Part shown: positions 47,992 to 60,010 of the stretch, one piece after another | Position numbering within the stretch: the stretch's first letter is position 1 | Layout: each line of letters starts with the position of its first letter | NCBI GenBank assembly: GCA_015680685.1 | Contig: MNCI01008066.1 | Location: 928,365-992,364 of the forward strand | DNA length: 64,000 nucleotides | Direction of reading: 5' to 3' | From: Gnetum montanum | Lineage: Eukaryota; Streptophyta; Gnetopsida; Gnetales; Gnetaceae | Position numbers and translations under genes: made by a program | The notes under the pieces: model-generated | Databases searched by the model: none | Seen by the model: only the letters and a program-made list of their open reading frames with translations | Told to the model about the DNA's origin: nothing

Positions 47992-48798
47992 TGATGAGTA
48001 GTGAGGTATCCCTACTCTCAACCATACGAATATGAGCATCCATGCATGATCCGATTGAATTCCAAGGACTAAGTGCTTATGCGCCTTTGTGGAACAAGAA
48101 TGGGTTGATCAATTGTTGTCTTCCCAAGCTTACCTGTATGTCATGATTATATGGTTAAGTAAACTTGAGGCATATGATTTTTATACTTTTTTGTGTGTTT
48201 ATGTCTTGCTGCTAATAAGGGAGGAGAGAGAAATAACTAAGTAACTAATTTAATTTGACTACTTATTAACTAGGCTCTAACTGATCCTAATACTAGTATC
48301 CATTCTCACTTGCCGTACACATCCTGAACCAGTGCAACACTACTAGAATTACCAAACGCTAATTGTTATTGGGTTACCAAGTGTTACACACATGCTCGAA
48401 GTGATCGTACTGTGTGTGCCTACTTAGGAGAGTTGTAGGGTGAGAGAGAATCATTAATTAACAAAGGAAAGCATTAAGTAATAGTAATTAACATTGATTA
48501 ATTTATTCTGAATGCTACAAGGTTTATCACAAAGTTCGTCTTTATTGTCGTACATGAGGTGTGGTTAGGTACATAATGCTTGAATAAAGATCCGTTCACT
48601 TTATGACTCCTATTGTGGGCACACAAAAATAATTCTAACTTTGAGAGGGAGAAAAGGTAAGAGTTTGGATAAGGGACTAAGACTAGCTATGCAAACCAAG
48701 TGCGCCTACCTCAAGCTGTGATATCGCATACATGATATCACATGGAAAGCCACGATATCCCATACGCAATATTGCGGATGCAATATCATGACTCATCA
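47992..48798 (-). repeat. 3' LTR of element F
   Basis: tgatgagtag...actcatca on the plus strand, followed by tacccccatgactg, the complement of the polypurine tract. The TATAAATA found in A and E is absent here; the bases between the GATATC array and cacttggttt are shortened. Confidence 0.85.
48720..48759. promoter_or_regulatory. GATATC array in U3 of element F
   Basis: GATATC at 48720, 48734 and 48754: spacings 14 and 20, as in A. Decayed copies (caatattg, caatatca) continue to 48790. Confidence 0.55.
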
Positions 48799-50058
48799 TA
48801 CCCCCATGACTGAATGGAAACTTGTCCTCAAGTTTCTTACAAAATATTGGGAAGGTATGGGATTATTGACTAAATGAGAACTAACAGCAATAGGGAATAA
48901 CAAACTCAAAGTGCCTAGTGAACGGATGGACAAACATATTACAACATTTGTGTTCACAACCTTTGTGGTGAACACTATACATGGATGACATCCAAACCTT
49001 CACTTGACAGCTTGAAGAGAAAGAGGGAGAAAAAAAATGAGGTGTGTTGCTACCAATACCGAGATTGTGCCCTCCATTGTTTATCCATAGCCACATGACC
49101 AGACTTGTTTCTAGCATAAATGTTCTAGCTCTAGTCCATCCCAAGTGCTTACTCTTATTCCAGTCCATAGTTTGTGTAATCTCCATCTGCACACACAACA
49201 CAGTTATGAAAGAGCAAGGATAAGTAAGCCACAATGCAATTGATACCTTGCCTTGATATAAAGTGCATTGGCTGGGTTGTGGTTATGGCAGAAACTAGGT
49301 TAGAGGTTTGTTACTAATAACTACCCAAAGTGTAGTGGTTAGGCAAGTAGTAGAATGGAGAAATTGAAAAATTTATGCCACGGCCCCCACGACTAAGAGA
49401 GAACCTCCGGTAGGAATAAGATGGAAAAATATAAGGAACAAGAAAGATGGGAAAAATAACAACGACAATGTCGATAAAGTGGATGTCAAAGAGGGGGATG
49501 AAATGAGAAATGATTGATTACAGAGAATGTTTAAGGGAAAGAACTTAACAATTGCACCAAAAAGGAATGCTAGTGGATCCTCCCCAAAGTAGGCTCATGC
49601 CCTTTATGCCCTAACAAACCCACAAACAAAAGCGTCTGCAGGCTCTAGGAATGTCATTTGGAAGTAAGAGTTAAAAAAATTTTCCACAAGAATTTACCTA
49701 GGAAAAAAAATGCATCAACCAAGATATGGACTAATCATAAAACCAACAATGAGGTGGAAAATGGAAAGAAAGATGAAGAGTAGAAATGGAATGGAACCCC
49801 TAGAGCAAAGTTGTGTAAAGTCCCTTGTGTATGTCATGGTTAATGTGACTGAGTAGAACTCATTCCAAATCCAGACTCAAACCAACCACACTTAATGACC
49901 TTGCATCAATACACTTGGCCAGTCCATCCTCTTGATGCAACAAGAATTCCTTCACAAAGAGTCATTGCCATCCCAAGGAGAGTGAGATGGAGAAGCAGGA
50001 AGTGAGAAAGGGCCTTAGTTAGAGAAAACCTTCAGGCATGGGTAACATGTCTTTCTAG
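48799..50058 (-). other. Element F 3' region, outer half
   Basis: Collinear with 25410-26680 of A. A frame of 117 codons (49234-48881) includes VWMSSMYSVHHKG, also present in A. The EDGLAKCIDARSL-like tract near 49900 is shared with A and E. It ends at the E insertion. Confidence 0.6.
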
Positions 50059-50816
50059 TGATGAGCTGCGATATCGCGTATCGCAGCTTGTTGCCATGTC
50101 TATAAATAAAAGGCAATTTTCCCTTGTTCACTCATCTAGATCTATACCCTTAGCTAAACTCTAGTAGCTTTACCATTCCAGAGATAGAATAATTTCCATG
50201 TGCCTACAATAGAAGTCTCAAAGTGAATGGATCTTTATTCGAGAAAATTATACTTGAGCACATATTTGTGTATGGCAATAAAGAGGAACTTTCTGATAAA
50301 CCTTGCAGTACATGGACTAAGCTAAATAGGACTTAATTAATATTGAATGTTTAAATGCTTTCTTAGACAATTAATCTCTCCCAACCCTTGACTCTCCTAG
50401 TTAAGTGCATTCAGTACGACCGCTTCGAGCACGTGTGTAACACTTAGTAACCTAGTAACGAGTAGCGTTTGGTAATCCTAGTAGCGTTGCACTAGTTTAG
50501 GGTGTGTGTGGCAAGTGGGAATGGATACTAGTGCTAGGACGATTAGAACTTAGTTACCGAATAGTTAGTCACTTAGTCTCTTCACCCTTCCCTCTTAGCA
50601 TAAGGCGTTAAAAAGATAAAATACATAAGAATCATGTACCTCAGACTTACTTAACCATACAACTGTGAAAATACAAGTAAGTCTAGGAAGAAACCAATTG
50701 ATTAACCTTAAGTGTTTCATTAGGGCGCGTAAGCACTTAGTCCTTGGAGTTCGAACGGATCGCACGTGAGATGCTCATATTTGTATGGTTGAGTAGGGGT
50801 ACCTCGCCACTCATCG
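50059..50816 (+). repeat. 5' LTR of element E
   Basis: Starts tgatgagctgcg and ends ctcatcg (last base changed from a). TATAAATA is at 50101-50108. The GATATC array is reduced to one full copy (50070), which accounts for most of the 43-bp length difference from the 3' LTR. Confidence 0.88.
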
Positions 50817-50817
50817 T

Positions 50818-50835
50818 TGGTGCCATTGCCGGGGA
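50818..50835 (+). other. Primer binding site of element E
   Basis: tggtgccattgccgggga, two CpG-type changes from the family PBS. Confidence 0.8.
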
Positions 50836-50960
50836 CTTAGTTATTTGTGTGCTACGTAGAACATAAGAAATCATTCACATCGTTGGGAGCTAAAACGAAC
50901 CCTTAGGGTTGTCAAGAGAAAAATAACATAATGCTAAACAACACATCGAACAAGACTAAG

Positions 50961-52633
50961 ATGTCTTCTTCTTTGAACAAAAGCACTTCATCGCCTAGGA
51001 ACAACACTAGAGACAGTCAGCAGCACAACACACATAACCAAAATCCGTCAGTTCCTCAACAATTCAGTGTGGTATATATTCATCGTGATGAATATATACC
51101 CAACTTTACCTTTGTATTCCATCAAGATGAACAACTGCATTGGAGAGACTTGGAGGGTAACATAGTGTTGCCTCCAGACAGAGTAGCCCCCAACATGCTC
51201 CTTTGTGCCCTTGCACGAATAGGCATGTCACAATTATATGCTGAGTACGTTGCATGCGATTACAACCCAAGGGACTACCATCCCACAAAAGCGCAACGTC
51301 AACGGGACTTGCAGCAGGAGAGTTACCACACATCTTTGAAGGGCAAAGGAACCCATAATACTTCACCCATCATAAGAGAAATTAAGGGTGGTGAACCTAT
51401 TTCAATAAGTTCTCCAAAAAACAATGTTCCCCCTCCTAACGATAGTGAGGACGTGGTGTATCAAAACCTTCACTCCATGATTCACAACCCTAGTTTTGAT
51501 CCCCATGAACATCAAGTGTTCAACGAGGGAATACGAACATATGATAAGGGCGAGCATTTTGATCATCATCACGATTGGGGTCGAGACCACCAAAGAGAGG
51601 GTAGGAAACATCGTCATGGCGATGGTCCTCCTTCTTCTTTACCTTCATCATCACATTCACCCTCTCCTTCAACATCAGGATGTAGTCATAAGGAACCCAA
51701 CCGTGAGGATAAGGGTAAGCAAAATGAGAGACNCAGAACCACTTACAGGAATTTCACGATGCCTATGCCTTACAGAACATTGAGAACGAGTGGCAAAAAT
51801 TAAAGTTATTCCCAAGGACACTCATAAAAGAAGCGGAAAGCTGGTACTAGGCCTTAGAACCAAAATCCATTCGAAGATGGAGTACGATGCTAGAACTGTT
51901 TAACAAGAAGTATCAAATGTACTCCCAAGTGTCAAACCTGTGAAACCAAATCCAAGGATGGAAGCAAGGAACTCATGATCCCTTGGATGCTACCATGGGC
52001 CGATACTATGCACTGTTACATTGTTGCCCATGCCATGGTTACTTGCAACAGGACCAACTACGCCATCTCGTAGATGGACTTAGGCATGAAACTAGGAGAA
52101 CCCTTGGAACATATGCCCAAGGGAGATTATTAGAGCTTAGGTCTCATAAAATCCATAGATTGTTGAAGCAAGTAGCTAAGGAAGAAGGAGAGCTACGTAA
52201 GAGAGAAAGCATAGAAGAATACAACTGTGATCCTTCCCCATGAAAAAGGGGAGTAAGATTCTGTGAGGAGGAGGATGGGTCACCACTTGAAGAGTTGGTG
52301 AATAGGAAAACCTTGCCACTCCAAAAATTAACAACAGAAGTGTTGGCTAAGGTAGATCAAATGTGGGACTCCTTAGATAGTAGATTTGAAACCGTTCTAA
52401 AAATTGTAAAGGAGTCTAAGGAGCAAGGTAGTGATTATGATAAAAAGAAGAAGAGGGATTTGGACCATGCATGTAACAAAGGTAAGGGTAAAATGGCTAT
52501 CACTAAAGAGGTTGTGGATTCCGATACAGACAATGATAGTGGATGTGAGATATGCCAGTATGACCATCCTAAGGGATCTTGCCCAATAATCTCACATCTG
52601 TAAGAGTCTGGGGTGTATGCACTTAACCCATGA
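50961..52633 (+). pseudogene. gag: Element E gag, best-preserved N-terminus, internally deleted
   Basis: An open frame begins at 50931, but MSSSLN at 50961 is the start that aligns with A and F. It stays open to 51803. It carries YIHRDEYIPNFTF, HWRDLEGNIVLPPD, a His/Asp tract (HFDHHHDWGRDHQREG) and a Ser/Pro run. A single N at 51733 marks a junction where about 265 bp present in A are missing and the frame changes. Then come LIKEAESWY, LLKQVAKEEGELRKRES (52160-52205), and a knuckle CEICQYDHPKGSC (52544-52582) with all zinc ligands kept. It ends YALNP-TGA (52631-52633). Confidence 0.82.
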
Positions 52634-53850
52634 CTTAATAAATAGTAAATACCCCGACGGTTACCTTATCCTCAAGGTAACCCAAGGTAGTTCCATCAAC
52701 TGCTAACGTATTATCCAAGTGGAACTCCACCACAACCTGTTGAGCAACACCAGCAGCGGCAATACCCACAGTCATGGGGGATGCCACCGCCAAGGCAATA
52801 ATACCCTTACCGACAACTGGATCCATATGGCTACTACATGTAGCAGCCAATCTCCAAGTGACTCTGTTGGTCACGTGACCCCACAATGTCACTACCAAGC
52901 TTGGGAGTATTACAGGACTCCTTCTCCTAGGAGAGACACACCACATGTATACCATCCTTCGAATCCCTCTGCAACTCTTACATCGATAGCTCCACTACCA
53001 CCTGCTTTAGTGATGCAAGGGGAACTCCCCACTCAACCATAGCAATGTAATTCTATGAGAGTTGTAAACCTTCAACCTGCTGCTGGTTAACAACAACACA
53101 TACTGTCACTAACTGGATCAAGGAAGGCCACCTTCCTAAGAAATTATCTGATCTTGGAAGTCCCTTAATCTACCTCTAAGTCACTAGTAATGAACCACGT
53201 AAAGCTCTTCTTGACTCAGGTTCCAGAGTCAACTTAATATCACAAGAAATGTATAAAGCCTAGAACCTGCCTCCACTAAAGAAGAGAAATATTCACTTAG
53301 AGCTGGCTGACCAATCCATCACTGTTCCCTTGGGCCTGGTGAAGGACATCGTTACCACTGTGTGTGGTTGGTCATACCTAGTTGATTTCCTAGTGATCCA
53401 AGTAAACAATGAAAAAGGGAAATTTCCAATACTAATGGGAAGGGCATGGCTAAGTACCATAAATGCATGCCTAGGAATCCATGATCTTTCCCTAGAAATA
53501 TCTAAGGAAAACACTTATGGAAAGATCGAGAAGAAGAAGGTTCCATGCATCACATACAGTGATACAGAGGGTGATGGTGTACAGGAATGTTCAGCATTTT
53601 CTGCATGTAATCGATGTGCCTAGGAAGTTAACATACAAAAGTGCCAGTATGTAGCAACCACACAACAAGAGAACACCCAGTGGTTGATAGCTAATCAAGA
53701 GAGCAACTCATCAATGTGCATGGAACTAACTGGGGGACCAACTTGTGGCCACGTTGAAAGCATAGATACACTGGAGCAAGAGTGATGCCAACTTCCAACC
53801 CTTAACCTGAAGACATCAATTGGGGGAAGTTAGACACTTCTAAAAAATTT
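52634..53850 (+). pseudogene. pol: Element E linker and protease; pol truncated after it
   Basis: A Pro/Tyr-rich linker (52660-53040) contains LTYYPSGTPPQPVEQ. The protease active site is LLDSGSRVNLISQEMY (53210-53260), with DSG where A and F have DLG. GRAWLSTINACLGIHDL (53440-53490) forms the second signature. The frame 53330-53623 is open. The post-protease linker stops near TSIGG at 53830 and everything to the pol tail is deleted. Confidence 0.75.
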
Positions 53851-55799
53851 AAACAAGCACTCATTATTTTGGATCTCTCCCTTTCAATTCAGTCATGGGG
53901 GAGATGGCCACCTATGCTGATCATTTGAGGCCCTCAGTTTCTTTTTGAGTTTTTTTTTTACACAATTTTGTTTTACAAATTTCTTTAACTTTTCTTCTTT
54001 TTATTTTACAACATCATTTATACTTTTTTATTTCTTTGTGTGTTTGTTTATTTTGTTTGATTCATCACCTAATAAGTGCTCTTGATGGTGGTATGAACTA
54101 TATTCCATTGATTGCTAATGTTTGATTTTTACCTTTAAGTTATGATGTTGATACTAAGGTATGGTTCTTTTGGTATAACAGGCAATGAGTCAACGTCATC
54201 CATGCATCCATTAATTTCTATGGTCTCTCTTGGCTTGGAACTATACAGTCCCTTTCTCACTAATAAGAACTATGAACGAATTGGTGACTAGGTATTTCTC
54301 AAACAAAGGAAGGACTCAAGGACTGAAAAGGGTGGGACTTCAAGGGAACTTGATGCATTTGTGCTATCCATTCTCTTGGGTGCTTGGATGTTTTCTTCTT
54401 GAGTCTCCCGTACCATTTCGATGCTGCTCCATTATCAGGAAGCTGAGCTAATAAAAATAATAAGTCTTTGCATGGTGTGGTTCTCACAAAAAAAATAACA
54501 AATCAAAATAGTGGGAATTCAAAGCACACCCCTTAGATAGAATAATCATCTGGGCTACAAGCACTAGTTATGGAGCTAAATAAAAATGTTCCCTCTAACT
54601 AAGGCCCTTCCTCACTTCCTACTTTCTCGTTCATTTCATCGGAATGGTGGTGACTCTTTGGTGGAGGCATTCATGTTACTTCAGGTGGATGGATTGGCCA
54701 AATGTATTAATGTGAAGTCATTGGATGCCAATTGTTTAAGGCTTGATTTGGAATGAGATCTACTAAGTCACATTAACCATTAATACACAAGGGGTTGTAC
54801 ACCACCTTGTTCTTGAGACTCCATTCCATTCTCTTCTTGCCATCCTTCTTTCTCCATTTTTCACCTCATTGCTGGTTGTATCAATAGCCCATATTTTGGT
54901 TGATGCATCATTTTATTTTTGGTAAACTCTTGTGGTTAAGACTTTAACTCTTGTCTCCAATTAACATTCCTAGAGCCTACAGACTCTTTGAATGTGGAAT
55001 TGTCAGGGAATTAAGGGCATGAGCCTACTTTGGGAAGGATCCACTGGCATTCCTATTTGGTGCATCCATTAATTTCTTTCCCCTAAACATTTTTTGCAAT
55101 CAACATTTATTTTTTTCATCTCCCTCTTTGACATCCATTTTATCAGTGTTCTCATTGTTTCTTTTTCTCCATCTTTTCTTATTCCTTATCTTTTTCCATT
55201 CTATCACTACTGGAGGTTTGCTCTCAATCATGGGGGTATTGGTCCAATTTTTTTGATTTTCTTCTAACCCCTACACCTCGGGTAGTCACCAGTATTCTAT
55301 CTCCAGATCCACATTAGCCATATCACAACTTAGCTAATGGACGTTACACTGAGGCAAGGTATTAACTACATTGTGATTCATTTACCCTTGCTAATATCAG
55401 ACTGTGTTGTGTGTGCATATGGCAATCATACAACAACGAATTGGATCTGGAGGAAACACTTGGAATGGGATGGTGCTAAAGTAATTATGCAAGGAACAAG
55501 ATTGATGATGCGCTTATGGATGGACAACGAAAAGTACAATCTTGACATCGGTAGCAACAGACTTCTTCTTTTCTCTCTCTCTTCTCTCTTCTCTCTTAGC
55601 TGCCAAATAAGGCTGCATGTCAAATGTGTATAGTGTTCACTCTTGTTGTCATGAACAGTAAATTTTGTCATGTATTGTAATGATGATCCATTCACATGTC
55701 ACCCCATCTACCATTACTTTCATTCAAGTCAATAATCCCATGCCTTCCCAATATTTTGTAAGGAGCTCGAGGATAAGTTTTCATTCAGTCATGGGGGTA
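53851..55799 (+). other. Element E 3' region and polypurine tract
   Basis: Resumes at actcattattttggat, the pol tail also seen at 24700 in A, and then is collinear with A. The EAFMLLQVDGLAKCINVKSL tract (54670-54730) ends at a stop as in A. The polypurine tract atgggggta is at 55791-55799. Confidence 0.6.
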
Positions 55800-56600
55800 T
55801 GATGAGCCACGATCTTGCATTCACGATATCGCATCAGCCTCTGCGATATCGCATACATGATATCGCAGCCCATCGCCATGTCTATAAATAATAAATAGCT
55901 TTCCCTTGTTCACTCATCTAGATCTACACCCTTAGCTAAACTTTGGAAATTTTACCATTCCAGAGATAGAATAATTTCCATGTGCCCACAATAGGAGTCT
56001 CAAAGTGAATGGATCTTTATTTGAACAAATTGTACCTGAGCACATATTTGTGTACGGTAATAAAGATGAACTTTCTAATAAACCTTGGAGTACATGGACT
56101 AAGCTAAATAGGACTTAATTACTATTGAATGTTTAAATGCTTTCTTAGACAACTAATCTCTCTTAACCCTTGACTCTCCTAGTTAAGTGCATTTAGTACG
56201 ACTGCTTCGAGCACGTGTGTAATGTTTGGTAACCTAGTAACAAGTAGTGTTTAGTAATCCCAGCAGTGTTGCACTGGTTCAGGGTGTGTGTGGCAAGTGG
56301 GAATGGATACTAGTGCTAGAACGATTAGAACTTAGTTAGCGAGTAGTTAGTCACTTATCCTCTTCACCCTTCCCTCTTAGCATAAGGTGTTAAAAACATA
56401 AAAGACATAAAAATCATGTACCTCAGACTTACTTAACCATACAATCATGACAATACAAGTAAGTCTGGGAATACAATGATTGATTAACCTTAAGTGTTCC
56501 ATTAGGGCACGTAAGCACTTAGTCCTTGGAGTTTGACCGAATTGCACATGAGACACTCGTATTCGTATGGTTGAGTGTAGGGATACCTCACCACTCATCA
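55800..56600 (+). repeat. 3' LTR of element E
   Basis: tgatgagcca...actcatca. GATATC is at 55825, 55845 and 55859 (spacings 20, 14), TATAAATA at 55883-55890. Confidence 0.9.
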
Positions 56601-57329
56601 AGTGCCATAACTAGTGCTTGTAGAGCATATTACTTTATTATGTCTAAGGGGTGTGCATTGAATTCCCATTTTTCTCTCTTTCTTCTTCCTTTTCTTTTTT
56701 GCGTGGGAACCACACCATGCAAAGACTTATTTTTATTCACTCAACTTCATGATATTTCATCAATGGAAAAATGGTGGAAAACCCAAGAAAAAGCATCCAA
56801 GGACCCAAGAGAATGGGCAACACAAATACATCAAATCCCCTTGAAGTCATACCCTTTTCAACCATTGAGTCCTTCCTTTAGTTTGAAAAATACCAAGCCA
56901 ACAATTTATTAAGACGTTGATTAGAAAAAAGGGATTGTATAGTTCCAAGCTAAGGGAAACCACAAAGTTGAATGGATGAATGGATGACGTGGACTCATTG
57001 CCTATTTTATCAAAAGAACCATATCATAATATCAGCATCATAATTTAGAGGTAAAAACCAAACATTAGCAATCAATAGTATATAATTCAGTCCACCATTA
57101 GGAGCACTTATTATATGACGAATGAAAGTAAATCAACCAAACTAAGAAATAAAAATGTGAACGATGGTGTAAAACAAAAATAAGAAAGATTGAAGAAATA
57201 TGTAAAACAAAAAATACAAAAAGGGCTGAGGGCCTAGAATTGTTGGCATAGGTGGCCATCTCCCCCACAACTAAGTTGGAAGGAGGAGATCTGAAATAGC
57301 AAGCAAGGTTGTCCACCAACAAAGGTAGT
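56601..57329 (-). other. Element F 3' region, inner half
   Basis: Reads from the pol tail (VDNLACYFRSPPSN, 57300) to the E insertion at 56601, collinear with 24690-25410 of A. Confidence 0.6.
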
Positions 57330-58500
57330 ATGAGTACTGGCTATTCTAAACTCATGGAATGGTTTGGTTTGTTGAACGTTGACCAATAGTTTCTTAGCCA
57401 ACTCTCAAGTTTGTATATCATCATGGCCTTTGAAGGAAAATTTGCATGAATGACATAAGGTCCTTCCCATAGCATTTGAAATTTGGTACGTTGTGGCACA
57501 TGTATGGGATTCTAGTAGAGAACCTTATCTCCTAGTTGATATTTAACTTTCCTAATTCTTAGGTCATGACGTTGTTTATTGAAGCTCTTGTGCAATTCGT
57601 TAGATGACAATGTAGCCAATCAGTTCTCATCTAGCAGGTTAAGGATCATCAATCTTTGTTTTTGTGCTAGATCGAGGTCAAGGTTAAGATCACATGCCAT
57701 GGATAGTGTATGGAGCTTAGTTTGAATGGAAAGCATTGGCAATTTACCATACACTAACTCATAGGGAGAGTACCCTATAAAAAGTTTCCATGTGGAGCAG
57801 TATGCCCAAAGAGCATCGTTCAGTTTAGTGCTCTAGTGTCGCCTAAACTTACTAATGGTTCTTGTCAATATCTTTGTAATCTCCTTGCTAGTGACTTTAG
57901 CTTGACCGTTCGCTTGGGGGCGATATGGTGTAGCCATTTTGTACTCAACCCCTAAGCATTGCATCAATTTTTGAAAAGTTGCACCTATGAAGTGTGTACC
58001 ATTGTCTAAAATAAGTGCACAAGGCACACCAAACCTGTTTACAATTTGTTGTTGAATAAATCATATAGCTATAGATTATGTACAATCCTTAATAGTAGCT
58101 ACTTCTGCCCATTTTGTAAGGTAATCAATGGCAACAATAATATAAGCTTTTCCACTAGACATTGGTGTAATGGGCCCCATAAAATCAATTCCCCATATGT
58201 CAAAGGCTTCTAAAGGTTAAATCCATTGTTGCAGACCCTCCATTCTAGCAGTCATCCCCCCATCATGTTTAGCAGCACTCACAAGATTTTATGAAATGAT
58301 GGACATCTTGAAATAATGTAGGCCAATAATATTCTACAAGCAAGATCTTAATGGTTGTTCATCTCCCAACATAATGATCCCCACAAGGATCCTCATAAGC
58401 ATCTTGGAGAACTCACAGTTGATCTACATCAGGAACACACCATCAGACCAAGCCATCAGGACATACTTTGTAAAGTTTCCCATTGATTTCCATAAAATAT
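57330..58500 (-). pseudogene. pol: Element F integrase, decayed
   Basis: Minus strand. The zinc-finger part is recognisable as YYWPTLFQDVHHF then KSCECC (about 58340-58270). In the core, ILDNGTHFIGATF keeps the second Asp (58006-58004). At the D+36 position NGQAKVT has Lys (58-kb side codon 57898-57896) where integrases have Glu, as in A. The frame 58027-57833 is open; stops lie elsewhere. TLWAYCS-like and LVYGKLP-like sequence follows to about 57730, then the C-terminal GPYVI region near 57450. Confidence 0.8.
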
Positions 58501-59020
58501 TTGGCTTGGTGAAGAAACTATTGTTTATTTTTAGCATCAAACCCTTGTGGTGTTTTTTGTGTAAGGAGATAGGTGAAAATGCTACTATGCCAATTTTTCT
58601 CCATGGTTAATTGATTATTCACTACACCTGCAAAGAGGAGTTCATCTAGGAAATAATCAAAAATTGGATACTCATCCTCTTTGTTGTTCAATCGCAACTG
58701 AGATAAATGATCAGAAACTACGTTCTCGATGCCTTTACGATCGATCATTGTAAGATCAAACTCTTGTAAGATTACAAGCCATCCTATGATGTGAGGGCTT
58801 ATCATTGGTTTATTCATCAAGAACCTTATTTCACTATGATTTGTATGCATGAATACCTTATAGCCCAAGACATAGTGCCTAATTTTTTCTAGTGCAAACA
58901 CTACAGCCATTAATTCTTTCTCTATTGTAGTGTAGTTAAGTTGTGCACTAGCGATACTTCTACTTGCACAGTGGATGTGATAAGGATGTTTTTAATCATC
59001 TAACTATGTAAGCACAGCTC
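58501..59020 (-). pseudogene. pol: Element F RNase H, two catalytic Asp lost
   Basis: A frame of 130 codons (58910-58518) holds MAVVFALEKIRHYVLGYK and QEFDLTMIDRKGIENV. Just upstream IMTNTSNYALGAVL has Asn for the first catalytic Asp (59042-59040), and HTNHSEIRFL has Asn for another (58841-58839). The Glu of EKELMAV is kept. It ends with the DEYPIFDYFLDELLFAG segment that links to integrase. Confidence 0.8.
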
Positions 59021-60010
59021 CTAAAGCATAGTTGGACGTATTAGTCATTATGTGGAATGTTCTAGACCAGTCAGGGGCTTGTAGAATGGGTGTTTCTATG
59101 AGCTTATGTTTTAAAGTTTGGAAGGCTAGTTCGCATTGCCTAGTCCATTTGAAAGGTACGTCCTTTTTCATTAGTTCAACCAATGGTTTTGCAACCTTTG
59201 AAAAGTTCTCAATAAACCTTTTGTAGTAGCTAGTGTGTCCAAGGAATGACCATATATCTTTTACAGTTTCTAGTTGATGGGTAATTCCTTGGATAACTTT
59301 GATCTTTTTGGGGTCTATCTCTATCCCTGTTCGTGAAATTTTATGCCCTAGTACGATGCCTTCTTGGACCATCAAATGGCTTTACTACCAGTTGAGCCTT
59401 AAATTGGTTTCTACACATCATTTTAATACTTTCTCTAACTGGTCTAAGGCTTGATCAAAGTTTGCTCTGTAGGTGAAGAAGTCGTCCATGAAGACCTCCA
59501 CACCATTCCCTATCTACTATTGGAATATACTTAGAACTAATCTTTGAAACATTGCAGGGGCATTGCACAAGCCAAATGACATCTGTTTGTATACAAATGT
59601 TCCCTAAGGATTGGTGAACGTAGTCTTGGCCTAGTCTTCAAGGGCTATTTGTATTTGGTTGTACCCATTTAGAAAACTATAGTAGCGATGCCTTATGATG
59701 GTGTCTAAGACTTGGTCAAAAAATGGCAACAAAAAGTGGTCTTTGAATGTTGCCATGTTTAGTAATCTAAAATCTATGCACAGCCTCCATTTGCCTCCCT
59801 TTTTGGGCACTATAACTAAGGGGCTAACCCATTTGCTATTAAAAATGGAGTAGATGAACTCAGCTTTTAGAAGCTATTCAATTTCTTCCTTAACTACTTG
59901 CTTCAACTTTGGGTCCAATTGCCTCTGTGGTTGTCTTTGAGGCTTCATGGAGGGGTTGGTGTAAATTCTATGTTGGCATATCCTAGGATCTATTCTAGTT
60001 AATTTAGGAT
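59021..60010 (-). pseudogene. pol: Element F reverse transcriptase
   Basis: The only RT core in the A/E/F family here. In order on the minus strand: VSPLVIVPKKGGKWR and CIDFRLLN (59850-59760); motif A as YYSFLNGYNQI, with Asn for the catalytic Asp (59669-59667) and three residues missing; QMSFGLCNAPAMFQ (59600-59560); and FMDD at 59492-59481, intact. Then LGHKISRTGIEIDPKKI and the thumb LGHTSYYKRFIENFSKV (59255-59190). Stops occur at about five places. Inactive. Confidence 0.82.

Larger units (their letters stand above)
50059..56600 (+). mobile_element. Element E: Athila-like deletion derivative nested in F
   Basis: LTRs of 758 and 801 bp, PBS, gag, protease and a 3' region. RT, RNase H and integrase are wholly missing: sequence passes from the post-protease linker (about 53835) to the pol tail (53860). 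It sits inside F's 3' region. Joining ctttctag at its left to agtgccataac at its right recovers the sequence expected from A (50058/56601), with AGTG as an imperfect target duplication. Confidence 0.88.
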
